A stretch of DNA of 64,000 bases from Azorinus chamasolen (GCA_963576725.1 OY755241.1:29576853-29640852); one strand, 5' to 3'. Shown: positions 30,201 through 41,527, numbered from the stretch's first letter. A program made the numbers and translations. The notes: a model not told the origin generated them from the letters alone.

Positions 30201-32115
30201 ACCAATGGTTGGCATGGTACTCTTTCAGTAATAGGTTAACTTTTGGAAATCTCCATACTAAATAAAGACATCCCATCTTCACCCCTTATATATTTCTTAA
30301 TATTTCGTCAGCTTCAATTTTGGTTTCTGAATTTTCTTCAAACATTATCACAGTATCAAACAGTCTGGACCCTGATGAGATGTCGGGTTGCTCGGCATCT
30401 CATTTGAATCCGATATTTTTACACAAATTATAACAGATTCGCCAAAGGTGTATATAGGCATATACAGTAAAACCCCTCTAATGCGACCACCAAAAAGGGG
30501 CATAATTCTGGGTGGCAGAGGCAGTCGGTGGCTTAATGCAGGACGAATGTTATGCAGAAAGCTCATATTCACGTCAATGTACCTACCTGTAAATAGTGAA
30601 GACCCAGATGAGACAGCTCCTGCAGGAGCTGTCTCATCTGGGTCTGCACTTTTTTTACAAGTTTATTGTGCAACCAGTGCACCCCACAGCAGTGTTTGCA
30701 CAGCGAAATACTTGTACACAGTGAAGATATATGTAATTATACAACAGGGCATGGGTAAAGAAGGAGAAATGTATTTTAAAATTCAGCAAGAGAAGGGTTA
30801 AGCTTGAACGAGCTTTGGAGTAGGTGACAAATGTAACGGGTCTAGGGAATAGCAGACTGTTTGGTTCACACTAACCATTTCAACCCTGACTTTTCAGAGT
30901 GGATTAGCCCGCCAATGTTTAACTATAGAGTCCACTCATTTTGAAAGGCTTAAATTTGTAGCGGATTTTTAATGATAAACAGTGTGGATTCTGATCAGTG
31001 GGCTCCTCCAGAAGAAATAATTCTTTACCAGAAAGAAATTATCAGAAGAAACAACACTTTTAAGTATAGCAGATTCTAATTTTATCTCAATAAAGTAAAT
31101 ACTTGAACAATTGTTTTAGTTACGACACCTACACACATTTAATTAGTTTTAGCAGCCAATATAGAAAAACCGCATGAACACGTTTCTGAGAAATCTTTAG
31201 TATAATCGTAAAATATTAAAGGAAATTGCGTACATGTATTTCGGAAATAAACCGTTTCGGTTGGCAACCGCTGTTGCTGCAGATGGAACATATACATGGA
31301 TTGTGAAACACTATTAACACTGATATCAGACATTCAAGCACTAAGGCTTGCGCAACAGTTCGAATAATTGATCAACCGTTTTTCTATTCAATTCTTTGAT
31401 TGGTTTTGTCATATACATGTACATAATTATGTACCTATAACACACGTTAGAATACGATATAACTGCGGCACTTCGAATAGTGATTATTTAATGATAATTT
31501 TAACCAAAGGTCTAAATGATGTTGAAGGTGCTCATTATTGTTTTATTAAAACATGTAAATACAATGTATGTCCAAGAACAGAGGGTAACCTAGCTTAATG
31601 CGTTCGAAATTACCTCCCTGTAAACACAGAAATACTGTACTTACTAACGGTAAAATCCCTTTAAACCGGAATTCCAGAAGGGACGAATTAAGATATTTTT
31701 AGAAAGGTGTCTGCTTAATGCAGGGTGAAAATATATCCTGAAAGTGGGTGATCCTTAGAAAGCAAAAGTAGCAATGCCAAGAGAGAAAATTGCAGACTCG
31801 GTTTTATTGAGTCTGTTCATGAGTAGTAATTAAAAGTGCAACACTACTCACGCCCCCTAGCACCGGCTTAAGCGGTATTCAATTTTCAAAACCAATAACA
31901 TCAAAACTAATGATCCCGAAGGACCAGAAAATATAACAACACTGAGAATGAAGTACGAAAGTCATACGGAAAGCCCATGCAGATACATCAGAGGTCTGAT
32001 CGGCCTCGCCGGAATTAGACGATAATTGCTGATGAAATAAGAAAATCGACTTCTTACCTTTTGGGTAGGCGACGGCAAGGCCGACACACAATATGGACAA
32101 CAGAAGGCACTTCAT
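27138..32115 (-). CDS. Secreted glycine-rich repeat protein A (four coding exons)
   Basis: Coding exons 32115-32058, 30183-29236, 28506-28357 and 27271-27138 join in frame (1290 nt, 429 residues plus stop). Residues 1-16 are a signal peptide (MKCLLLSILCVGLAVA), followed by YPKG. Residues 20-385 are Gly-rich: long GGVG and GGFG runs, YGG and SGSG stretches, broken by short hydrophobic strands KVIII (61-65), KTIQIF (187-192) and KIIQII (308-313). Residues 386-429 are a non-repetitive tail containing RLDTKYFPD and HLTYPNL and ending ETDLVAPVL. The mature chain has no cysteine. All introns are phase 1. A near copy lies 22 kb upstream on the same strand (protein B). Composition suggests an extracellular structural or matrix protein; Gly-rich antimicrobial peptides are an alternative. 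Function is not assigned. GT-AG sites were checked by eye at every junction. Confidence 0.88.
27528..27746. mobile_element. P1 MITE
   Basis: TTAACTCATTCTCTCCTACT to GGAGATAATGATTTAA, in gene A intron 4. Confidence 0.75.
27830..28189 (-). mobile_element. P3-like and P2 fragments
   Basis: ATCAGGATCAAAG hairpin piece near 27870-27915, then a P2 right part ending TAACAGGGAGAGGGTTAA. Confidence 0.5.
28357..28506 (-). CDS. Glycine-rich gene A, exon 4
   Basis: 150 nt, phase 1 at both ends. The acceptor is GACTTATTAG and the donor GTAAGTAA. It encodes a GGVG run, a GGFG run and GGASGGGMSRSK. A P5 MITE ends about 22 bp upstream of the acceptor. Confidence 0.9.
28529..28780. mobile_element. P5 MITE beside gene A exon 4
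   Basis: TTAACCCTTTCACCGCCAAT start, perfect centre CGCCGCCTTTTCAAGGCGGC, end GGCGCCGAAAGGGTT. Confidence 0.8.
29018..29082 (+). repeat. Three 20-bp repeats
   Basis: ATGATGTCATTATTTCTTGA in three near copies, apparently an expansion of a P2 end. Confidence 0.7.
29236..30183 (-). CDS. Glycine-rich gene A, exon 3 (main repeat)
   Basis: 948 nt, exactly 316 codons, phase 1 at both ends (acceptor GGTTACAG, donor GTATGTTA). It holds three modules of GGVG then GGFG then YGG then Ser-Gly, ending in a Lys-led beta-prone strand. The 12-nt DNA repeat also opens long Ser/Thr- or Pro-rich frames on other strands; those are shadows. Confidence 0.92.
30463..30566 (+). mobile_element. T2 left half fused to P4
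   Basis: TACAGTAAAACCCCTCTAAT, GTGGCTTAATGCAGGACGAA, then an abrupt switch to P4 sequence at 30566. Confidence 0.65.
30567..30801 (+). mobile_element. P4 MITE, left end missing
   Basis: TATTCACGTCAATGTACC start, GACAGCTCCTGCAGGAGCTG centre, GAGAAGGGTTAA end. It lies upstream of exon 3 of gene A. Confidence 0.75.
31000..32057. other. Gene A intron 2, mostly unassigned
   Basis: One T1 left-half relic (about 31645-31735). The rest shows no repeat or coding signal that I can name. Confidence 0.35.
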
Positions 32116-32128
32116 TTTGTCTGAGAGT
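32058..32128 (-). CDS. Glycine-rich gene A, exon 2 (signal peptide)
   Basis: The minus-strand acceptor is ATACCTTTTCAG and the donor GTAAGAAG. A 13-nt 5' UTR piece (ACTCTCAGACAAA) precedes the ATG at 32115. It encodes MKCLLLSILCVGLAVAYPK plus the first base of a Gly codon. Confidence 0.9.
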
Positions 32129-32366
32129 CTGAAAAGGTATAAACGACACTAAAACCTAATTGATAATCACTCAAACAGGTGGCTACTTAACGTAAATTTG
32201 ATAAACAAGAGTTTCATTTTGATACATAAAATGTTTGAACTGTAAGATATCTCCTCGTTTTTGTGCTTTGATGGCATTTGTTTTCATTTTAGTCTGACTG
32301 AATTAAGAATAATTGTGACAATTTACACACCAGATAATGAAACCTCACACAAGCAAAATAACTCTA

Positions 32367-32612
32367 TTAAACCTTTCACTGCTCTGTGTTTATTCAAATG
32401 TTCACTGCCTACTGAATATTCATGGACAAAATAGTCACAATGAAATATGGAAGGTAGAACACTGTAGCCATTTTAGAAAGTAAAGAAACAGATCTATCAA
32501 ATTCCATTAGGAAACAGAGAGAACCCTGATCAGACGGCTCCTATAGGAGCTGTCTGATCTTGGTCTTCCTTGTTTGCAAATAAGTGAAAACACGTTTATA
32601 TGGAGTTAGGTT
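32367..32612 (+). mobile_element. P2 MITE, long-arm variant
   Basis: CCTTTCACTGCTCTGTGTTT start, TGAATATTCATGGACAAAAT, centre GACGGCTCCTATAGGAGC. Gene A intron 1. Confidence 0.7.
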
Positions 32613-32929
32613 TTTTTTTAATATAAACATTTCAACCCAGAACCAGAATGGACTAGCCCCTCCGTGTTTAAAAGGCTTAAATTTGCCAGTAGCGCACTAA
32701 TCTGTGTCTACACCTTGAAAGTCCCTGGTTGACAGATTTAATAAACCGCAGTGTAGTTTGTCTACGATTGAGATAGTATAACTATTCATATTAAAATGAT
32801 TTATTCACAAAAAAATATAGATCATTCTTAACATTTTTGCAGCTATGTGACAATGGTATTAATGTTTTTGTTTCAAATATTTGTGTGCAGGCGAGCCATT
32901 GAGTAAAATATATTCGCTGCGTTGATTGC

Positions 32930-33134
32930 ATGGCCCTGTTGAATATTAATGTAAGACATAATGACATTATGAATATTCATTAGCTGACTTTCTATAATGG
33001 CATATGTATTGTAAAGTACAATTTCATTGGCAAACAGAGCAGACCTAGATCAGACGGCTCATAAGGAGCCGTCTGATCTAGGTCTACTCTGTTTGCAAAA
33101 TCATGAAAATGCGTTTGTATGCAGGAAAGGGTTA
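32930..33134 (+). mobile_element. P2 MITE
   Basis: Perfect palindrome around GACGGCTCATAAGGAGCCGT; end GCAGGAAAGGGTTAA. Confidence 0.75.
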
Positions 33135-33520
33135 ATCGCGCCTTGCATTTACAAAAACTTCAGATTGGTAACCGAATCTCGACGTCTTATCTGGTTTCAA
33201 ATTTGACAGTTTAAATACCTGACAGATGCAATACATTTACCTGACAAAAGTGTCAAAATGGTGGCTTTAAACCTTTTCCATGCAGAAAGAAACGTAATTT
33301 CACGTATTTTCAAAAGTATACCTAAATCAGGCTGTTCATGTAGGAGCCAGCCAGTTAGCGTCTGTTCATGCTGCTGATGGACTTATATAGATCTAATTAC
33401 AGTATCTACCAAAGTCAAACAGCACGTGTCCATATGTCATTATACTCATGATGTCATTATTTCTTACATAAATATTCATCAGATACGGGATTAATTGATG
33501 AGTGCATTTGAATTACTTTG

Positions 33521-33767
33521 CTTTCCTTCATATAAATGTGTTTTAGCGCAATTGCAAACAGTGTAGACTCAGATTAGACGCCTCCTATAGGAGCCGTGTG
33601 ATCAGGGTCTGTTCTGTTTGCTAATGGAATTTGATAGTCCTGTTTCTTTACTTTCTAAAATGGCTACAAAATATCCCACCTTCCGTATTTCGTTAAAACT
33701 ATTTGTCCATGAATATGTCTTAGATATCTAAATTTGGAGTAAACACAGAACAGGGAATGGGTTAGTA
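33521..33767 (-). mobile_element. P2 MITE, long-arm variant
   Basis: CTTTCCTTCATATAAATG start, TGTCCATGAATATG arm, ACAGGGAATGGGTTAG end. It lies in gene A intron 1, about 130 bp past the donor. Confidence 0.7.
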
Positions 33768-33901
33768 AACCATCATACTATACTGATTTAACCAACAAAG
33801 ATAGCTGACATAATGTTGGAATGGTTTTGGCAAATAAATATTTGTATATTCTTATCAAACATAGATGCAATTGAAATAAGAAATATTGAAACTTCACTTA
33901 C

Positions 33902-33981
33902 CTGTTTATGTGTATGGATACCTAGTGCAATGAAGAACTATGGCAAATGCGATCTGTTGACGGGCGGGTCCGAGTTTTATA
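33902..33981 (-). promoter_or_regulatory. Gene A core promoter and non-coding exon 1
   Basis: On the minus strand TATAAAA (33981-33975) lies about 30 bp before a probable start near 33950. A short untranslated exon ends at 33902 in CATAAACAG followed by donor GTAAGTGA. Gene B has the same TATA box, exon and donor. About 110 bp upstream of the TATA box is also conserved, to roughly 34095. Confidence 0.8.
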
Positions 33982-34514
33982 CTGTGCCAGCCGCCATTCT
34001 ACATTTGTCACGTAAGCCATGCGGTCGTGTAATAGCCACATGTATTAGTTTATTACATGGTTTAAGCAGGTTTAACGATCTGAATTTCCCGTTTGCCTGA
34101 TTGTGAACTTTACAAAAATGATGAGGTTGCCACTGTGGTAGCCAACGTTAATTCGACTATTCAAAAAACAATGGGCGCATTTAATTAGCGGTCTTGATAA
34201 AGTTATAGAATGCGAAACTCGATGATGGTCTGTAACCACAAACTCTCAAAAACAATCGCTGGTATTTTCCAAGAAGATACTAATAATCCGCCTGTATATT
34301 TTCTTTCCGGAGAACCGGTTCAAGAAGTCTAGTCACACCCCATCTAACTGTAAATCTTCATTCAAATTCATCTTGGTCTGTAGTAAAGCTTGTAATAGAC
34401 TACCCCTTTCCCTGGTGCATATTCATGTAATAAATAATAACATCATGAATAGTAATTAGGACCGTGCATTGAATTTGCTGGATCCCTATAGGAATTACAT
34501 TTTCTGTCCGTATG

Positions 34515-35020
34515 TCCGTCAGTCCGTCAACACTTTGATGTGACGCGATAACTAAGTACTTCACACATTGGTTTTATATTAAGGTTCTTGGTATCATTAG
34601 AGGAAGTCGTTTTTGGGTTGAACCAGGTCACTATGTATAGAGTTATCTGCCCTTTATTCATCAACTTGCCATCAACTTTTGTCAATTCTTTTGATTTGAC
34701 ATGATAACTGAAATAGTACTTCACATATTGGTTTCATATTAAGGACATATGCTTAGTATCATCAGAGGAATACGCCTATAGTTTTTTGGTTGAACCAGAT
34801 CACTATACATGTATTTAGAGTTATCTGCCCTGGATTAATCAAAACTACCATCAACTTTTTTCAACACTTTTGATGTGACGTGATAACTCAAACAGTACTT
34901 CACATATTTGGTTCATATTAAGGGTATATGTTTAGTATTATAAGAGGAAACCACATATACCTTTTGAGTTGAATGAGATCACCATGTCCAGAGAGTTATC
35001 TTCCCTTGATTTACCAAAAT
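34515..35020 (+). repeat. About 165-bp tandem repeat, three copies
   Basis: Units share GATGTGACGCGATAACT, GTACTTCACATATTGG and AGAGTTATCTGCCCT. Unrelated in sequence to the array at 4.2 kb. Confidence 0.8.
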
Positions 35021-35099
35021 GCCATATTCAACAAAAGATCATATGCAGTGCCCTCTCTGACTGAATCAGTTTTCTAGTTACATTTTATAATAGCATATT

Positions 35100-35247
35100 A
35101 ACACAGGACAATGCAAGGTGAAAGTCATACAGAAAGCTCCTAGCGGAGATTTCTGCATGCCTTTCACCCAGCATTAAGCTGCTATCTGTCTAAAAGTATC
35201 TAAGTCCTGTTCTACTAGAATTCCGTGTTAGAGGGTTTTTACTGTAT
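35100..35247. mobile_element. T1 MITE, left end missing
   Basis: ATGCAAGGTGAAAGTCATAC arm, AGCTCCTAGCGGAG centre, GTTTTTACTGTA end. Confidence 0.7.
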
Positions 35248-35277
35248 TGTATAATCAGCAACTTCTGTCGAACAATT

Positions 35278-35690
35278 TAACCCTTTACACCACAAATACG
35301 CCTTTCTACGCCTTTGCAAACAGAGAAGGACCAGATAGAACCTGGGTCCATGCTTATAAAGCTTTTAGTTGAGTCTGAGTTTCGTTCTCAAGCTTTTGAT
35401 TGGTCAGATTTGAGTTCTCAAGCTTTTGATTGGTCAGATTTGAGCCTTTGGCTCAAATCTGACCAATCAAAAGCTTGAGAACGATCTCAGGCTCAACTAA
35501 AAGCTTTATAAGCATGGACCCAGGTCACACGGACCCTGTATGAGCTGATCTCGATCTGCCCTGTTTCTTATCATATGCTTTATATTTGATTCTACGTTTT
35601 TTGTCAATGCAAAACATAACTCTATCCCTGTATCATTATCGAAATTGTCTAATTGATATTCATTATGTTATTATTTCTTATATGAAGACT
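35278..35690 (-). mobile_element. P2 MITE containing F
   Basis: P2 arms at 35278-35339 and 35525-35690 surround the F copy at 35340-35524. Confidence 0.7.
35340..35524. repeat. F inverted repeat nested in P2
   Basis: CCTGGGTCCATGCTTATAAA to TTATAAGCATGGACCCAGG, 185 bp with strongly matching arms. Confidence 0.85.
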
Positions 35691-35778
35691 GTCTTCAAAA
35701 AGGTATAGACACTTTACAAATATTGTGATGAACGCTGAAATAATATTCTATATCAACTATGCAACTGCGCTAGCTCAC

Positions 35779-36010
35779 TTAATTAACCATTTACTCACTG
35801 AATATTCATGCAAGAAATAATAACACGATTATTAATACGATTCAAATGTATAATGGAATATGAACACATGAAATGTTGGCCATATTCATTCTATATTAAT
35901 TCATAAGCAAATAGTCGACCCTGGTCAGACTGCATCTACAGGATTCCTCTGAGCTTGATCTACCCTGTTTGCAAGGTCGTAGAAAGGCGTATGTATGGAG
36001 TAATGACTTA
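35779..36010 (+). mobile_element. P2 MITE
   Basis: CCATTTACTCACTGAATATT start, GTCGACCCTGGTCAGACTGC, end TATGGAGTAATGACTTA. Diverged. Confidence 0.6.
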
Positions 36011-36291
36011 GCACTTTTTTTTTATCAGGCCCTAGTGTCCAAGTTGTTTGATAACGTCAAAGATAATTAATTACAATTGATTCTTTATCTGTCCGTTTTA
36101 TCGTGCAGAAGGACACATCGTGTGTATAACATTACAGCATATAACTAACCTTATAGTGATATAAAACTGAACAGAACAGAACATATATTCTAAATAAGGC
36201 ATACATAAGATAGAAATTAATAACATGTGCATATTTACTCCCATTCTGAAAACACAATCGCCGTCAATTATACCACGTAACACATGATACA

Positions 36292-36430
36292 GATAGATAG
36301 ATTTATTTCAATATACATGTAGTAACATACATTGTAATACAAAAAGTACATGAATGAATAATGAACCATGGCAATCACACCATATACCAAGTATAACACA
36401 AAAAGGAAAACCCCTTAATTCCACTGTGGT
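36292..36430 (-). mobile_element. LINE 3' end
   Basis: In reverse orientation: AACCACAGTGGAATTAAG, TTTCCTTTTTGTGTTA and ATAAATCTATCTATCTG. The same 3' UTR plan as the relics at 46.2 and 57.8 kb. Confidence 0.6.
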
Positions 36431-36633
36431 TCTTACTTAATGATGCACTGACAAAGGGTGGCATGAATTATGCCAAAATGAATTATGAATACTATGAAAC
36501 AAATACATTTAGTAAAATACTATCACACGCCTTTATCAAGCAATTAGAGCAGGTGTTTGTCATTACTGAAATTTGATACACTGGACAGTTTATCACGAAT
36601 CATTAGAAGCATCCCTCTCATCATCACATTACA

Positions 36634-36881
36634 TTAACCCTTAGCTTGCTATTCACGTCAATATACCTACCTGTAAATAGTGAAGACCCAGATGAGACAG
36701 CTCCTGCAGGAGCTGTCTCATCAGGGTCTGCACTATTTACAAGTTGATTGTGCAACCAGTGCACTCCACAGCAGTGATTGCACAGCGAAATACTTGTACT
36801 CAGTGCAAATATATGTAATTATACAACAGGGCATGGGTAAAGAAGGAGAAATGTATTAAAATTCAGCAAGAGAAGGGTTAA
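36634..36881 (+). mobile_element. P4 MITE, intact
   Basis: TTAACCCTTAGCTTGCTATT to GAGAAGGGTTAA with TTAA borders, 248 bp. Closely matches the copies at 25.4 and 30.6 kb. Confidence 0.85.
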
Positions 36882-37114
36882 TAAATATATCACATTATTA
36901 AACTTGTAGATGCAAGTTTAAAGTACATATTAGTATGTGTAGCATACCAGTTAACATTAAATGCATTCATCTGACCAATACTGAAGAGGTATAAAACTCT
37001 TAATTGTAGCATCTCTGTTGGAATAGCATGGTGCATGCATGGTACAAGTTTAATATAAATATAGTTTAAACTGGTTACAAGTCAGTGACATAATAAAACA
37101 TTACACACTGTCAT

Positions 37115-37365
37115 GTCTACAAACTCACCAAAGGTCTTGCCCTAGAGTATATAAATGATGTTTTACCCCTTTCGGGTCTATTCATTCAAAGACCAGAGCA
37201 AGTGAAAATGGTGTCTTCATATTACCACAGGTCAAAGGGTTTCGTATCAAGCCATTTTCGTACCCAGGTTGCAGTCTGTTGAACAATTTGTTACCTGTTA
37301 TTCACAATGTACCAACACTAAATGGTTTTAAGGTAGCATTGAAAAGGCATCTTCTACATAATTGA
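37115..37365 (+). mobile_element. LINE ORF2 C-terminal relic
   Basis: Plus frames read LALEYINDVLPLSGLF, SYYHRSKG and NNLLPVIHNVPTLNGFKVAL then KRHLL. This is the common tail of CR1/jockey-group reverse transcriptase proteins. Decayed. Confidence 0.65.
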
Positions 37366-37477
37366 GATGTATGATGATTTTCAGTTTACTCTTATCACCT
37401 CTTTAAACTGTTAATACACATTGGTAACTGATTTTAAGTGACAAGTTAACAATGTTGTTAGAGCAAATTATGTTTTC

Positions 37478-37607
37478 AGGGTCCATGCTTATAAAGCTTT
37501 TATCTGAGTCTGAGTTTCGTTCTCAAGCTTTTGATTGGTCAGATTTGAGTTCTCAAGCTTGAGAACGAACTCAGACTCAACTAAACGTTTTATAAGCATG
37601 GACCCTG
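37478..37607. repeat. F inverted repeat, short
   Basis: CAGGGTCCATGCTTATAAAG to AAGCATGGACCCTGG, 130 bp, with one GATTGGTCAG only. Confidence 0.8.
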
Positions 37608-37609
37608 GT

Positions 37610-38250
37610 GTACTGAAGTTTTCCTAGATACACACATATATACTCTTTATTTCCTTTTCTGCAAGGATTACAAAAATATTGATACAAAATGAAAATACAA
37701 TATATGGGTCATACATATATTACACGTTGAAGAAATGTTGGAAATGGGAATATATTGTAAAGCCAATTCTATGTATCATGAGATAATATCTAATACTACA
37801 TTGCATATTATTTGGCGATAGCGGTTTGAGAAAAGGGTCTTGAGATGTGTTTCTTTTACGGAAGTCCCTTACTAACAAAATACAGAATGTATTGCTATGA
37901 AACTTCAATCTTATTGAGGGTATTTATGTGACTCTAATAATAAGGTCCAACACTATGGATTGGATTGTGAGTGAATTGTGTCCCCTGTTTATTTTGTTTT
38001 ATGTTGCATTTTCCATGAGTGTCTTTTCTGAATAGCTCTTAAATATATCTATGAAGGTATTATATTAGTATTATGATATCAGACGTTAAATATTTATTTT
38101 AGTTACTATAAGATCTAGTTTAACCAGAACATGTAACTGTGTGAATCTTTATTTTATTCGAGATTTAATTTTTTCACTTTTTACAGTTGGAAACACTACC
38201 CTGCTCACCGAAGCTCCGGAGTCGGTTTTAGCAAGTTCATTAGCAGTTCT
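37610..38250. other. No feature recognised
   Basis: AT-rich, no convincing frame or repeat. Confidence 0.3.
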
Positions 38251-38252
38251 CT

Positions 38253-38505
38253 GTTAACCCTTTACCCAATAGCCTATTTCTAGTTTTGAAGACAGGTGAC
38301 CACTTAAAGCAGGTTGAAAGTAAAGTAGAATGCGCCTTAATGCGCATTCTGCTTTACTTTCAGCCTGCTTTAAGCTACCACCTCCTAGAATATAGAAACT
38401 ATTTATGATGCTATATGTTCATTATTGTAAAAATTGGAACTATTTTCTTCAGCGGAGGGATATATTAAACTCGCTTAAAGCCGCTTCTATTAGGTAAAGG
38501 GTTAA
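38253..38505. mobile_element. Chimeric MITE: P ends with T-type core
   Basis: TTAACCCTTTACCCAATAGC to TAGGTAAAGGGTTAA with TTAA borders. The interior is AGACAGGTGACCACTTAAAG and a TGCGCCTTAATGCGCA-centred palindrome, like T3. Confidence 0.8.
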
Positions 38506-38735
38506 ACCCTTCACCTGATAGACTAATTTTCATGCCCTTACAGACAGAGTAGAGACGGGTAAGACAACTCCTGTAGGAGGGTCTGCTCTGTTTACCCATG
38601 GAGTTGTACACACGATCTGAGTCTACAGTTTCTGCCAAAGCCAGCCATCATGTATTCATTTACCGTTATATAAATTCAGCTTATTAATATTCATTATTTC
38701 TTTTATAAATATTCGTGGGGGAAAATGGTTAAATT
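38503..38735 (-). mobile_element. P2 MITE sharing a border with the chimera
   Basis: TTAAACCCTTCACCTGATAG start, ACAGTTTCTGCCAAAGCC arm, GGGGGAAAATGGTTAA end. Confidence 0.65.
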
Positions 38736-38759
38736 AATCTATCCTTTATGTGCCATATC

Positions 38760-39710
38760 AAATAGGTTTGGCATGATTAAACATGTACCATAAGTATACA
38801 CTTGGTTACTGTCCGCCACTGACATAATAGTGAAGTATATACATGTATCAGTGTGTCGAAGTGTACTCCACTTATACATTGATTTGCTGTCCGCTACTGA
38901 CGGGATAAGGAATTATATATCTATCAGTCTGCCGAGAGTGTACTCAACTTATATAATGAGCTACTGTCCACCATTGACAATATATGCAATTATATATAAG
39001 TCTGGCGAGAGTGTACACCAATGATTATACATGTATCATACGTATATACTTAGTTACTGTCCGCTACTGACGGGATATGTAATCATATTACATAGTGACG
39101 TAAATCGCGGAAATGCACTAGTGCTTTTTTATGCAAATTTGCAGTTTGACTCCGGTTGTTAATGACTCTTAAAGAGAAAACGGGGAACCAATGCCTGTGG
39201 TAATCGTAGCCAATCGTAGCGCTCATTTAATCGTTAGCCAATCGTAGCGCTCCATGTGCGTCGTCCGTTGTATTACTACGCTGTTGCATTTTTAAGGCTA
39301 GTGTGATAAAAAGAATCTTATATTCGTGTTCATTACAAATTGTTTTCATGAAACTCGTATACTATAATGAATATGACACTCGCTGAAGCTCGTGTATATT
39401 ATTATAGTAAACTCGTTTCATAAAAACAATTTGTAATGAACGCTCGTGTAAGATCCTCTATATCAATCTGCCGAGAGTGTACTCCACCTATGCATTGAAT
39501 AGCTGTCCACTTCTGACAGGACAGGGACTTATATATCAGTCTGTCGAGAGTGTACTCCATTTATACATTGAGTTGTCCGCTTCTAACATGATATGGACTT
39601 ATATATCAGTCTTTCGAGTGTGTGCTCCACGTATACATCGAGTTGCTGCCCGCCGCTGACAGTATAGGGAATTATGTATTATTCTGCCGAGGGATGGGTC
39701 TAGTTGTATG
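38760..39710 (+). repeat. About 75-bp tandem repeat, interrupted
   Basis: Eight or so units with TGCCGAGAGTGTACTCCAC and TTGCTGTCCGCTACTGACGG. The array is broken at about 39090-39465 by a foreign segment containing an imperfect inverted repeat. Confidence 0.85.
39312..39456. repeat. Imperfect inverted repeat inside the 75-bp array
   Basis: CATTACAAATTGTTTTCATG opposed to CATAAAAACAATTTGTAATG, with AACTCGTATACTATAATGA near the loop. Confidence 0.75.
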
Positions 39711-39774
39711 CCACTCCGGTGCAAATGCCCGACCTTTTAATTCATCTTCTGCATTGGCTTAACATATCTGTACT

Positions 39775-40812
39775 CTTTACTATTCTGCAAGTGTTTTACT
39801 CTTCACTGTTCTTTACATGTTTTACTTATCACTAGTCTGCACGTGTTTAACTTCTCACCATCCCGCATGTGTTTTACTCTTCGCTAGACTGAACGTGTTC
39901 TACTCTTCGCGTGTTTTACTCTTCATTAGTCTGCACTTTTTTACGCTTCACTATTCTGTGCGTGTTTAACTCTTCACTATTCTGTGCGTGTTTAACTCTT
40001 CACTACTATGTGCGTGTTTTACTCTTCACTATTCTGTGCGTGTTTACTCTTCACTATTATGTGCGTGTTTTACTCTTCGTTAGACTGAACGTGTTTTACT
40101 CTTCACTATTCTGTGCGTGTTTTACTCTTCACTATTCTTTGCGTGTTTTACTCTTCTCTATATGTTCGTGTTTTACTCTTCACTATTCGGTGCGTGTTTT
40201 ACTCTTCACTATTCTGTGCGTGTTTTACTCTTCACTATTCTGTACGTGTTTTACTCTTCACTATCATGTGCGTGTTTTACTCTTCACTATTATGTGGGTG
40301 TTTAACTCTTCACTATTCTGTACGTGTTTAACTCTTCACTATTCTGTGCGTGTTTACTCTATTTTGTGCGTGATGTACTCTTCACTACATGCGCGTGGTT
40401 TACTCTTCACTATCATGTGCGTGTTTTACTCTTCACTATTATGTGGGTGTTTAACTCTTCACTTTTCTGTACGTGTTTAACTCTTCACTATTCTGTGCGT
40501 GTTTTACTCTATTTTGTGCGTGATGTACTCTTCACTACATGCGCGTGGTTTACTCTTCACTATTCTGTGCGTGTTTTACTCTTCACTATTATGTGGGTGT
40601 TTAACTCTTCACTATTCTGTACGTGTTTAACTCTTCACTATTCTGTGCGTGTTTTACACTATTTTGTGCGTGATGTACTCTTCGCTACATGCGCGTGGTT
40701 TACGCTTCACTATTCTGTGCGTGTTTCTGCACGTATTTACTATTCACCACTTTTCTGCTCGTGTTTTATTCATCATTATTTGTCACATGTTTTGCTATTC
40801 TCTATAATTTAA
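39775..40812 (+). repeat. 26-bp minisatellite
   Basis: About thirty-five units of GTGTTTTACTCTTCACTATT plus CTGTGC. A higher-order block of roughly 130 bp is repeated near 40350-40720. It creates open frames up to 189 codons that are not genes. Confidence 0.92.
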
Positions 40813-41304
40813 TTATTTTGTTGGTTTCTGGTCTGCTCATAACACACATATCTTACTTTTAAACAAGCTTGGCTCTTTCTTGGCACAACACTATTCAACA
40901 CAACTCTATTTTTGTATTCATGTTTTTGACATTATCCTGTATTTTTTCTCGATCACATGTGTATACGGTGTGTGCTTGTTTGATCTACATTTTATACGTG
41001 TTTGACTCATTAGTAAGTTATTTGCGTGTTTGACATATTTCTGTGCTTTTTGTATGTTTTACTGATCTACTGTTGTAGTTATGTTGTCTTTTAAGTTATG
41101 TTTGTGTTTGATTCATAATAGTGTTGTACATGTTTAACAAATATGATCAAGTTTTGTGGGAAAGATAAAAGGCCTTTCAAAGTCGATGGTATGTAAATAG
41201 CATTACCGCTTGCCATAAATAGCTAAGAGCATCAAATGTAACTCAAGTAAGTAATGAAACTACCACGTGATTTGCATTTCTTTCAGTTTTGGCCATCTAC
41301 TACC

Positions 41305-41527
41305 TTAACCCTTTCGCTGCCAAACTCTGTCGTCTGCTAACTTTGTCGTCTGCTACAAAATTTCATTCTTTTTATTTTCTTCATTTTTGTTTTTAAAAAA
41401 TAGTAACAGTAACAAACAGTTTGGATCCTGATGAGACGCCGAGTTACTCGGCGTCTCATCTGGATCCAAACTGTTTGCACTGTTTTCGTAGGTAATCACA
41501 GATCCGGCATTGGCAGCGAAAGGGTTA
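41305..41527. mobile_element. P3 MITE, intact
   Basis: TTAACCCTTTCGCTGCCAAA to GCAGCGAAAGGGTTAA, 223 bp with TTAA borders. The perfect centre is GACGCCGAGTTACTCGGCGT. Confidence 0.85.

Noticed and set aside
39911..40812. Frames of up to 189 codons in the 26-bp minisatellite
   Set aside because: Three overlapping frames are all open in a tandem repeat with no stop in the unit. No start context or conserved domain.
41418..41480. Hammerhead ribozyme in P3 hairpins because of CTGATGAG
   Set aside because: The hairpin lacks the required GAAA core strand and the three-stem layout. It is a plain palindrome.
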